Notes under the pieces: generated by a model
What the model saw: only the letters and a program-made list of their open reading frames with translations
What the model was told of the DNA's origin: nothing
Databases searched by the model: none
Assembly (NCBI GenBank): GCA_023428245.1
Contig: JAEYYX010000015.1
Span: 12,965-76,964, forward strand
Reading direction: 5' to 3'
Source: Pseudomonadota bacterium
GTDB lineage: Bacteria > Myxococcota_A > Polyangia > Polyangiales > Polyangiaceae
Length of the DNA: 64,000 nt
Part shown: positions 25,305 to 35,000 of the stretch, piece by piece
How positions within the stretch are numbered: the first letter of the stretch is position 1
Layout of the letters: every line of letters begins with the position of its first letter
Program-made: the position numbers and the translations under genes

Positions 25305-27398
25305 ATGGCAAAAGCAGTTCTCACGTTCGCTCTCTATCAGGGAGATGCGCTGTCCCGTCGAGAGACGATCAGCCAAGACATCATCAAGGTTGGCAAGGAT
25401 CCGAAGAGCCATCTTCAGGTCGAGGACGAACTTGCTTCGCGGATGCATGCGGTCATTGAGGTGGGCGATACAGAGGACATCTCTCTGATCGATCTCGGTA
25501 ACGAGCCCGCGACGCAGGTGAACGGTGCTCCCGTCAGCAAATGCAAGCTCGCCGTCGGAGACCAGATCGTTATCGGCAATACGCTGATTGTCTTGGAGAG
25601 AATCGATCCGGCAGGCGCTCAGGTTCAGCCGGCGGGCGCGCTTTCGTCGAACCCATTCGCTGCGGTGGCGGCTCCTGTCGCTGCGGCGCCCGTCGCTCCG
25701 GCTCAGCAGGTCTCTTCGAATCCGTTCGCTTCGAGTTCGAACCCATTCGCTGCCGGATCGAACCCTTTTGCGGCTCCTGCTCATCCGTTTGCTCCGGCTC
25801 AGCAGCAACCGCCGGCGCCTCCCGCCTTCGGCGGCGGCTTCGGTGGCGGTCACCAGGTGGGTGGTGGGCACCATGGCCATGGTCACGACGACTTCGCGCC
25901 GGGCACCTACACCTATGAGATGTTGAAGAGCGGCCCCGCTGTGCCCCCGGATGAGGTCGAGCTGAGCCACGTCCCCGCCGTCGAGGTGCTCGTGTCCTGG
26001 GACACGAACGTACTCCACGTGTCGCATCTTTCACCGCCCCGAACGTTCTATGTTGGCGAGCCGAACCCCGCCGACAAGAAGGACAAGACGGACTTCTTTA
26101 TTCCTGAGGAGAAGCTCCCGATCCGGAAGATGCCCGTTGTCGTCGGCGACGCGATGAATATTGCTGTCGTGCTGCCGCAAGGCGCCACCGGTTGGGTCCA
26201 GATTCCCGGCCAGCAGCGGATGACTGTCGATCAGATTCGCCCCCATGCGCAGCCCTGCGGCGAGGTGCCTGGAGCTCAGCAGTTCACGTTGAGCCCCGGT
26301 GCATCAGCGAAGATTGAAGTCAACGGCTTCACCTTCCAGGTCGCCGCCGTGAACGCCGGTAAGCCCTTCAAGAAGGGTGTTGGCGCCGGGTTCGACTGGA
26401 CCGTGGCGATGTATTTCGGCCTGACGTTCCTCTCCTTCGGCAGCCTCCTGGCTTCGATGGCGTACTTCGTTCCCCCGCTTGGTCTGACGGACGAAAGTGA
26501 AATCGACAAGAACCGCCTCCTCCTCATTCAGCAATATCTGAACGCCGCTGCCGAGCGTGAGCAGGAAGAGAAGACGGAGGACGTCGTCGCCGAGGACGCC
26601 GACAACAAGGAAGGCGGCACCGGTGAGCGTCATAAGGGCGAAGAAGGCTCGATGGGTAAGGAGACCAGCAAGGCGCAGAACAAGCGCTACGCGGTGAAAG
26701 GCCCAGCAGACAACCCCGATCCGCACTTGGCAAAGCAAGCAGCGCTTCGTGAAGCCCGGGACTTCGGTATGATCGGTCTCTTGAACGCTGGCGCAGCGGG
26801 CGATCCGAACGCCCCGACCTCGCCCTTCGGCCGTGAGACTTCTTCGGGTCTCGACGAAGTAAGCGCCCAAGGAAACATGTGGGGCGACGAGATCGGCGAG
26901 GCCTTTGGCGCCGGTGGTCTCGGCCTGACCGGTATCGGTGAAGGTGGCGGTGGCCGCGGTGAAGGTATCGGCCTCGGTAACATCGGTACGATGGGTCACG
27001 GAGCGGGCACCGGTTCGGGCCAGGGCTTCGGCTCGGGTCACGGTCGACTTGGTGGGTCGCACGCGACTCGGACTCCGAAGGTCCGTATGGGCGCGACGAG
27101 CGTGAACGGACGTCTCCCTGCAGAAGTCATTCAGCGTATCGTGCGTCAGAACTTCGGTCGCTTCCGCATGTGCTATGAGCAAGGTCTCACGAGGAACCCG
27201 AACCTCGAAGGTCGAGTTGCAGTGCGGTTCGTGATTGGTCGTGATGGCGCGGTGTCGAACGTAGGCAACGGTGGTTCGGATATTCCGGACAGCGGCGTTG
27301 TGAGTTGTGTGGTGCAGGCCTTCTACGGCCTGGGCTTCCCGCAGCCAGAAGGGGGCATCGTGACGGTCACTTACCCGATCATGTTTAGCCCCGGGTGA
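25305..27398 (+). CDS. gltG: FHA-TM-TonB-like trans-inner-membrane protein, GltG (PglI)-like
   Basis: 697 residues. Cytoplasmic FHA domain (about 20-95) with the phosphothreonine-binding pattern VGK...SRMHA...VNG. Then a Pro/Ala linker (about 112-168) with repeated SNPFA units, a Gly/His-rich stretch, and a second cytoplasmic domain. One membrane helix at about 363-388 (FDWTVAMYFGLTFLSFGSLLASMAYFV), a periplasmic acidic region, a Gly-rich segment (about 545-590), and a C-terminal AgmX/PglI-type TonB-like domain (VRQNFGRFRMCYEQGL to the end). In M. xanthus GltG (and NfsG) transmit motor force across the periplasm. Transcription probably ends at the terminator at 27421. Confidence 0.87.
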   Translation: MAKAVLTFALYQGDALSRRETISQDIIKVGKDPKSHLQVEDELASRMHAVIEVGDTEDISLIDLGNEPATQVNGAPVSKCKLAVGDQIVIGNTLIVLERIDPAGAQVQPAGALSSNPFAAVAAPVAAAPVAPAQQVSSNPFASSSNPFAAGSNPFAAPAHPFAPAQQQPPAPPAFGGGFGGGHQVGGGHHGHGHDDFAPGTYTYEMLKSGPAVPPDEVELSHVPAVEVLVSWDTNVLHVSHLSPPRTFYVGEPNPADKKDKTDFFIPEEKLPIRKMPVVVGDAMNIAVVLPQGATGWVQIPGQQRMTVDQIRPHAQPCGEVPGAQQFTLSPGASAKIEVNGFTFQVAAVNAGKPFKKGVGAGFDWTVAMYFGLTFLSFGSLLASMAYFVPPLGLTDESEIDKNRLLLIQQYLNAAAEREQEEKTEDVVAEDADNKEGGTGERHKGEEGSMGKETSKAQNKRYAVKGPADNPDPHLAKQAALREARDFGMIGLLNAGAAGDPNAPTSPFGRETSSGLDEVSAQGNMWGDEIGEAFGAGGLGLTGIGEGGGGRGEGIGLGNIGTMGHGAGTGSGQGFGSGHGRLGGSHATRTPKVRMGATSVNGRLPAEVIQRIVRQNFGRFRMCYEQGLTRNPNLEGRVAVRFVIGRDGAVSNVGNGGSDIPDSGVVSCVVQAFYGLGFPQPEGGIVTVTYPIMFSPG

Positions 27399-27420
27399 TC
27401 GGAAAAGACTGTTAGCGCTT

Positions 27421-27460
27421 GAAAACGCGCACCCATTGGGTGCGCGTTTTCTGTTTGTTC
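27421..27460 (+). terminator. Rho-independent terminator after gltG
   Basis: Perfect 14-bp stem (GAAAACGCGCACCC/GGGTGCGCGTTTTC), 3-base loop, then TGTTTGTTCG. Located 22 bases after the gltG stop. Confidence 0.92.
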
Positions 27461-27552
27461 GTCTTTACTTCTGGAGCGGTCGATGAGTATTCTTCGGAGC
27501 CGAAATCGGCCTGGGTTGATCCTTGGAGGCGACGAACGCTACCGAGGAGAGA

Positions 27553-28491
27553 ATGATGAGAGAGGTCAGTGATATGTTTCTGAGAGCGACGAAGCGAGTC
27601 CGTGCATTGTCGGCGTTGGCCATTCTATGGACTTCGGTCGGCTGCAGTCGAAGCCACATCGAAGCGATCAACCTTGCCAACGAGGGGGATCGAGCCGTGT
27701 CAGTGAATCCTGATGGGGCGGTCCAGAAGTACGAACAAGCTCTTCAGCTCGACTCTGAGAACCATCTGATTTTGTGGAAGCTCGCCCGGGCTTACGAGAA
27801 GAAGGAAGACTGGGACAAGATGGCGAGCACGCTCGCCAAGGCTGTTCAGGTCGCACCCGAGTTCGCGAACTACTGGGAGAAGCGTGGCCTCGCGCTGACC
27901 AAGCAAGCAGAGGGTGGAAACCCCGACGCTTGGCAGGAAGCGAAGGAGCCGCTTGAGAAGTGCATCAAGGCCGACCCGAACCGTGCTTGGTGTTACGAGC
28001 TTCTCGGCGAAGCGAAGTGGTGGACAGACGATATTCAAGGCGCGCTCCAGAGCTTGTCGCAGGCCATTGAGCACGATCCCACCGTCGCTTATTTTTATGT
28101 GAACTTGGCGGAGCTTTACCAAGTCTTGCGTCTCTACAACGAAGCGGGACAGGTTCTCGAACAGGGCACCAAGAACATCCAGCCAACCGAAGAGACGCGT
28201 GACAACGTCTACAACATGTACCTGCTCAGCTTTAACGTTGCGCAGTTCAGCGGTGACAAGAGCCGCATGCTCGCTTCTGTCGAGCGAGCGTACGAGATCG
28301 GCGGCGAGACGCACCCGGAGGCCAAGTTCCACCTCGGGAGCACCTATGCCTCCATGGATCCTCCCCAGAAGGAAAAGGCGAAGCGTCTTCTCGAATCCTT
28401 TACCAAGTCGGCTTGTGCTGGCGAGGGCGGGAAGAAGTTCAAGGCGCAGTGCTCTCAGGCGAATGCGTTCTTGCAGAACCTTGGGACCTGA
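27553..28491 (+). CDS. TPR lipoprotein inserted between gltG and gltI
   Basis: About 312 residues from ATG 27553 (GAGGAG upstream; 27556 and 27574 are alternative starts). Signal sequence ending in WTSVGC, a loose lipobox, then at least five TPR units (AVQKYEQALQLDSENHLILWKLARAYEK, NYWEKRGLALTKQAEG, WCYELLGEAKWWTDDIQGAL, AYFYVNLAELYQVLRLYNEAG, AKFHLGSTYASM). Probably anchored to the outer or inner membrane facing the periplasm. I do not recognise a named Glt component at this position. Its placement behind its own terminator and before gltI suggests an accessory envelope protein. Confidence 0.82.
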   Translation: MMREVSDMFLRATKRVRALSALAILWTSVGCSRSHIEAINLANEGDRAVSVNPDGAVQKYEQALQLDSENHLILWKLARAYEKKEDWDKMASTLAKAVQVAPEFANYWEKRGLALTKQAEGGNPDAWQEAKEPLEKCIKADPNRAWCYELLGEAKWWTDDIQGALQSLSQAIEHDPTVAYFYVNLAELYQVLRLYNEAGQVLEQGTKNIQPTEETRDNVYNMYLLSFNVAQFSGDKSRMLASVERAYEIGGETHPEAKFHLGSTYASMDPPQKEKAKRLLESFTKSACAGEGGKKFKAQCSQANAFLQNLGT

Positions 28492-28493
28492 AA

Positions 28494-28560
28494 GGGACGC
28501 GCGGGGGCTTTCCTCTGCCTGCGGGGCGCTCGGTGATCCGGGCGTCCCGCCTTTCATTTT
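28494..28560 (+). terminator. Terminator-like stem-loop after the TPR lipoprotein
   Basis: A long-range stem GGGACGCGCG with CGGGCGTCCC (one mismatch) encloses 35 GC-rich bases and is followed by GCCTTTCATTTT. The large loop lowers confidence. Confidence 0.4.
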
Positions 28561-28980
28561 GCGGGTGGAGAAGAGCGACAACGTAGGCGACTTGGCGTCC
28601 AGTGTGGGCGGGGGGAGGTCTCTCGGCCCGTTGATTCAGAACCGCGCAGGGGAGTCGCCAATCCGCCACTTGAGGCCGCCGCTCAGCGCCGGAAGAGCCC
28701 CTTCAAAGCCGTGGGAAGGCGCTATGAAAAGGGCTGTCCTTCTGCGGTCAACCCGGTATTCAGGTGAGGTTGAACTGGTTGTATACAGGAAGACCAAGGT
28801 TGGGTTTTCGTGGATCGATGTTTCTCGGCGCAGCTGCCTCTCTCGAGAAGGCGAGAGGCGAGGGGGCCGTCCGTTCAGATTCGCTGACTTTGGCCGCTTT
28901 GTATGTCGCGCAGCTCGGAGCCGGGCTGCCATCCCTGCCGCACCCCACTTAATGAATCGCTGCATCGAGAGGCGCCCGAA

Positions 28981-29004
28981 CTCGAAAACCAGTGTGTTTT
29001 CGGG
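28981..29004 (+). other. Hairpin immediately upstream of gltI
   Basis: CTCGAAAAC with GTTTTCGGG: a 7-bp core plus 2 outer pairs, 6-base loop, 47 bases before the gltI start. It resembles a terminator or attenuator stem without a T-run. Confidence 0.4.
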
Positions 29005-29051
29005 CTAGCACCTCTGAGATCCATAACGTAGACGAGAGTATTCAGGAGCCG

Positions 29052-32000
29052 ATGAAGATGGACGACACGACCAAGGAGCCAAACAAGGCTGACGATGCGA
29101 CGAGCGCGCTCAAGGGATCTTCCCCGAGCCAAGCGCCGAGCGTCGCACCGCCCTCATTGGCGTCGCCCGAGAAGATCGAAGCGCTCAAAGCGAGGCTCGC
29201 TCAGGTCGAGTCGCGACCGAATGAGTACGTGAAGATTCTTGTCGAACTGGCGGCGGCGGTTGCTGAGCCCTTTGAGAAGGTCGATTACTATCGCCGAGCT
29301 GCTGAGCTGTACGCGAATAAGTTCGGGAATCACGCCGAGGCCGTCAAAGCCTATGAGGCGCTCATCGAGATCGATCCGGACGACGTCGATGCGAAGATCT
29401 ACCTGAAAGAGATGTATGAGAAGCGTCGAAACTACGACGCTTTGATCGCACTCTTGCGCCGCGAGGCGGATGCGATCCTCGGACCGAGCGAGCGCGCCGA
29501 GGCCTACCGCCAGATCGCTGAGCTCGCGACCGAAAAGGTAAAGAAGCCGGAAGTTTGTATTCCTCTTTGGCTTGCCGTCTTGGACGGTGAGCCGGACGAT
29601 CCGCAAGCGCTCGATGCGCTCGCTCAGCTCTACGAGCGCGGTCGGGAGTACGAGGCTCTCTGCGACATGCTCGAGCGACTCATCGTCGTCACCTCGGACG
29701 ACAAGGCGCGTATCACGCACCTCACGAAACTCGGACAGATCGCCGGTGAGCGTTTGAAGGACGACGAGCGCGCAGCTGAGGCCTACCGGCAGCTCGTGGA
29801 GCTCGACCCGAGCGATCGTCGCGCCCAGGAACAGCTCAAGAAGCGTTACACGGCACTCGGTCGCTGGGACGACCTTGAGGCCCTCTACGTCGAGGGCGGG
29901 AACTGGGACGAGTTCATTCGGCTCCTTGAGGCGAACGAACCGAAGGCAGAGACACCGGAGCGTCGAATCCAGATGCTCCTGAAGGTGGCCGAGCTCTGGC
30001 TGACCCAGAAGGGCAAGCCCGATCGCGCTGCGCGTGCGCTCGAGAAGGTCTTGTCGATCGATTCCGAGAATCTGATCGCCGCCGAGCGACTGATCCCGAT
30101 CTACTCGGAAGCGAACAACTTCAAGGGTCTCGTTCAGGCGATCGAGGTCCGCTTGCTCACGCTCGAGTCGGGCCCCGAGCGACGCGACCTGCTCCTCCGT
30201 GCGGCTAGCCTTTACGAGGAGCGCCTGCGCGACAAAGAAAAAGCGCTGTCTCGCGTCCTCGAGGCAATGGCGCTGGCGGCCGACGATCCCGAGGTGCTGA
30301 ACTTGGCCGAGAAGGCCGCTCGCGGCGCCGGTGCATGGGATAAGTTTGTGAGTGCGGTGCGGAGCCTCGCCGATGAGGTCCAGGACCCAGACGTCCGAAA
30401 TGGCCTTCGGTTGCGCCTCGGCCGCGTGCTTCGCGAAGAGCTCAAGGCGGATGACAAGGCCATTGAGCAGTATCGCCTTGTCTACGAAGACGCTCCCGAT
30501 AGCGCAGAAGCGCTCGAGGCTCTGGTGCTGCTCTACGGCAAGACCGAGCGTTACGCTGAGCTGCTCGAGACGTTCCAGCGGAAGCTCGAACTCGAGGTCG
30601 ATCCGAGCGAACGTCGCGCGACGTATCTCGCCATCGCCCGCACCCAGCGCGACAACCTCGATGATGCGGAAGCTGCGGTAGAAACGCTCGAAGCATTGCT
30701 CAGCGAGAATGAAGACGATCGAGATGCGCTCGCCGATCTTGAACAGCTCTACGCAGGTCTCGGGCACGCCCAAGATCAGGCAAACATCCTTGAGCGACAG
30801 ATCGTCCTCGAAGACACCACCAAAGGCCTTGCTGATCTCAAGTTCCGTTTGGCGACCCTCTTTGAAGGTCCGCTCAAGAGGCCCGCGGAGGCGCTCGAGC
30901 AATATCGGGAGGTCCTTTCGATCGACGTCGGATATACGCCGGCTCGTGCTGCGCTCGAGAAGATGCTGCCGGGGACGCTCGGCGGCGAGGCCGCAGCAGT
31001 GCTCGAAACCGTCTTCGAGCAACAAGAGGATTGGGCGAGCCTGGCGCGCGTGCTCGAGGTGCGCGCTGAGGGCGCCGTCGCCGCTGAGGAGCGCGTCGAA
31101 ATCCTGCGCAAGCTGGCGCAGCTCTCTGCTTTCCAGCTCGGTTCAGCCGACGCGGCCATCGATGCGCAAGCTCGCGCTCTCAAGGCCAATCCAGCAAACC
31201 AAGACACCCGCCTCGAGCTTGAACAGCTCGCGGAGCAGTTCGGCAAGCTCGGTGAGCTGACGAAAATCTTCGAAGAGATCGCGAAGGGCTCGCGGGACGC
31301 AGAGCTTGCGATCCTTTACTTCACGCGAATCGCCGAGCTCGAAGAGCGGGCGGACCGTATCGACCAGGCCGTGGCGGCTCTCAACCGCGTGCTCGATCTC
31401 GATCCTTCCCGAGAGGAAGCGCTCGTGTTTCAGGACCGCCTGCTTCGCAGCAACGGCAGGCTGAAGGATCTGGCGCCGGTCTACGAGAAGCGGATCGCGC
31501 TCGCGCAGGATCCTGAGCTTCGCGAGAACTTGTTCATCGAGCTTGCGGAGCTGTTTGACTCGGCCCTTGGTCGCCCAGAGGAAGCCGTCCAGGCATACCA
31601 GGCCGTTTTGGTCGAGCAGCCGGAGAGCCGCGGCGCGCTCAGCGCCCTGGCCAGTCTCTTTGGCCGGCTCGAGCGCTGGGACGACCTCGCGGACAACCTG
31701 AACGCTCAGCTTTCCCTCGCTGAGTCCGAAGAGGAGCACACTCGTCTCTCCCTCAGGCTCGCGGAGCTCAGGGAACAGATGGGCAATGTCTCCGAGGCGG
31801 TGGAAGGCTACGCAGAGATCCTCGATCGGAACCCTGGTCAGGCGTCTGCGCTGGCCGCCCTGGAGCGTCTTTCGGCGGAGCGCGCTCACGAACTGCGCAT
31901 TGCTGAGATCCTTGAGCCCCTCTACCGCTCACAAGGCGATTACAAGAAGCTGGTGTTCGTCCACGAGGTTCAGGTCCGGCACGCGACGGAGCCGTCGCGG

Positions 32001-35000
32001 CGTGTTCAGCTCCTTGAGACGATCGCGGAGCTTCACGAAGACGCTGGTGGCGACGCAGGGCAGGCATTCGACGCGATGGCGCGCGCGCTGAGTGCCGATC
32101 CGGCGCGCGAGGCGAGCCTCGAGAGCCTTGAACGTCTCGCGGCTCGCACCGGGCGCTTCGAAGACCTGGCAGCTCTCCTCGAGCGCGAGGCGAAGGAGGT
32201 TCCTGAGCCCGACCTGAAGAGCCATCTGCTCATGGCCGCCGCGACTTTGCTTGAAGAGCGAGTTGGCGACACCGATCGAGCCATCAGGACCTATCGTGCC
32301 GTGCTGGGCGCTGATCCCGAGTCTCTCGACGCGGTGCTGGCTCTCGAGCGGCTGTTCCGTGACGGTCGGAAGTTCGAAGAACTCTCCAAGATCTTGCAGC
32401 AGAAGGCGAGCATCCTCACGGACATTGACGCGCAGAAGGCAGCATTGTTCGACGCTGCGCAGCTCGAAGCGAATGAACTCGGCAGGCAGGACGAGGCCGT
32501 TCGCGTGCACGAGAAGGTGCTTGAGCTCGATCCGGACGATCTGCGGAGCTTGGATGAGCTGATCGCGATCTTCTTGTCGGAGTCGCGCTGGAAGGAACTT
32601 CTCGGCATCTACTCACAGAAAGCCGAGATCGTCACCGACCCGGAAGAGAAGAAGCAGGTTCTTTACGAAGTGGGCGCAGTCTACGAGCACGAGCTCAAGG
32701 ACGTATCCCAAGCGATCGATACCTATAACAGGATTCTCGAGCTTGACCCCGACGACCTCACGGCGCTCGGGCGGCTCGACGTCCTCTACCAGGCGACCGA
32801 GAGCTGGCAGGAACTGTTGGGTGTGCTCACGCATCAGGCCGATTTGACCTCTGACGCTGACGAGGCGATCGGTCATCGCTACCGTGTTGCGGCACTCTAC
32901 GAGACGCGCCTCGGGGACAAGGAGCGGGCGGTTGAGCTCTATCGGGAGATTCTGAGCCTCAGTCCTGGGCACCAAGATACGCTTGCTGCGCTCGAGAAGC
33001 TGAAGACCGACAGCAAGGTCGGTGTGCTTTCGGCCCAGGTGCTCGAGACGGTCTACGAGCAGAACGGCGATGCCGAGAAGCTGGTCGAGGCGCTCACGGT
33101 TCAGGCGAATGCCGCCGACGAACCGTACCGAGCCGTCGAGATCTTGGAGCGGATGGCTGTTTTGCTCGAGGACTCGCTCGCCGAGCCGCGCCGCGCGTTT
33201 GAAGCGCTCGGCAATGCCGTTTCGCTCGATCCCGAAAGCGAGAGTTTGCGTTCAAACTTCGAGCGTCTGGCGCTGCTCGCCGAACAACCTGAGCGGGCCT
33301 CAGCGATCTACGACGCGGTCCTTTCGAAGATCGAAGATCAGCCCGAGCTCAGTGCGACGATCGCGCTGCGCGCTGCGACGCTCTTCGAGAGCGCGTCGGA
33401 CGATGCCGCGCGCACGATACAAGCCTACAAGAAGGTCCTCAGCTACGAGCCTGAGAACCGCGCAGCGCTCCAGGCGCTCGATCGACTGTATGAGCAATCG
33501 GGTGAGTACGAGGAGCTCGCCAAGGTCTTGGTCGCCCAGGCGGACCTCGGTGATACCCCGGACGAAATCTTGAGTTTCAAGTATCGTTTGGGTCAGCTGA
33601 AGCAGAAGAAGCTTGGCGACATTCTCGGAGCGATCGAAGTCTACGGTGAAATCCTGGCGGCAGCGCCGGAGCACGAGAGCGCCCTCAGCGCCCTCGAAGA
33701 CCTGTTCGCCTCCGGCACCGAAGTGCTGCGCGTTGGTCAGGTGCTCGAGCCGCTCTACCAAGCGTCCGGTAGCTGGGAGAAGTTGCTCGACGTCCGAGAG
33801 GGAGAGCTCTCGGCGCTGAAAGATCCCGCTGAGCGTCTCGAACTCTTGCTTCGCATGGCGGAGGAGAGTGAGCAACAGCTCATCGATGTCGATCGCGCTT
33901 TCGAGATCTTGATCCGCGCTTCGCAACTCGCTCCGAGCGACGAGCGAGTAATCGATGAGCTCGATCGTTTGGCCCCGGTTGTCGATGAAGGCTGGGCCCG
34001 GCTCGCTTCGGCGTACGCCGACGTGCTCGAGGACGAACAAACCGAGCTCGAAAAGCGCGTCGCGACGGGGCTGCGTTTGGCCGTCGTCTTCGAGAAGGAG
34101 CTCGACGATCTCGCTCGCGCGGAGCAGACCTACGGATACGTCCTCGACATCGCTCCGTCAGAGCAGGATGCGCTCGAGAATCTCGATCGCATCTACACCG
34201 AGCTTGAGGAGTGGCAGCGGCTCGATGGCATCTTGGCTCGACGCGCTCCGCTCGAGAAGGATCGCCACGACAAGATTGCTCTCTATCTCCGCCACGGCCT
34301 TCTGAATGAAGAGCGCCTGGCACGCGGCGAGCTATCGAGCGGACGACTCGCAGAACTATTGGATCAGGCGGACTCCGAGCTGCCAGGTGATGACAGCGCG
34401 AACATCGCGTCGATCGCTCCGGCATCGGACGACGAGCCCGAACTCGGAGACGAACCAGCGCTCGACGAGCTGCTGCCGAGGAGCGAGGCTCCGGAGAGCG
34501 ACGCTCCGCCGGATTCCGAAGCGGGTCCCGAGGAGCGCGAGGACGCGACCTTTGCGTCAGGCGCGGACGCAGCGGACGCGGCACCCGCGCTCGAGGCGAG
34601 GCCTGCTCTCGAGAAGAAGTATCTCGAGGCCGCGGTCACCTATTACCGAGTTGTCTTTGATAGCCTCGAGCCCGAGAACGAGGACGCCATCGCAGGGCTT
34701 ACCCGCGTGTACGCGCTCCTCGAGAATTGGCCCGCGCTCAGCGAAGTCTACAAGCGTGAGATCGAGCACGCGGTGGGCGACGTCGCCGAGGCAGACGCCC
34801 GCGCCAAGCTGGCGCACCTCTTGGGTGAACGCCTGGGTGATCGTAAGGGCGCGATCGAGGGCTGGAAGCGAGTCCTGGATTTGCGGGGTGAGGACCCCGA
34901 GGCACTCAAAGGCCTCGCGCACCTCTACGAGGCAGAGCAACAGTGGGCTGAGCTCACCGATGTTCTCGAGCGTCATTATGACATCGCGGACACCGACGAA

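Larger units (their letters stand above)
28492..29051. other. Long leader region before gltI
   Basis: About 560 bases with no convincing gene. Besides the stem at 28494-28548 it holds a hairpin GCCTCTC/GAGAGGC (28836-28859) and another just before gltI (28981-29004). A 94-codon frame (28723-29008) with a GGAAGG site was considered and rejected for its unnatural composition. No clear promoter is visible despite the two terminator-like elements upstream. Confidence 0.55.

Noticed and set aside
28723..29008. 94-codon frame with a GGAAGG site before gltI
   Set aside because: Arg/Ser-rich unnatural composition, overlaps the hairpin at 28981, no recognisable protein features.
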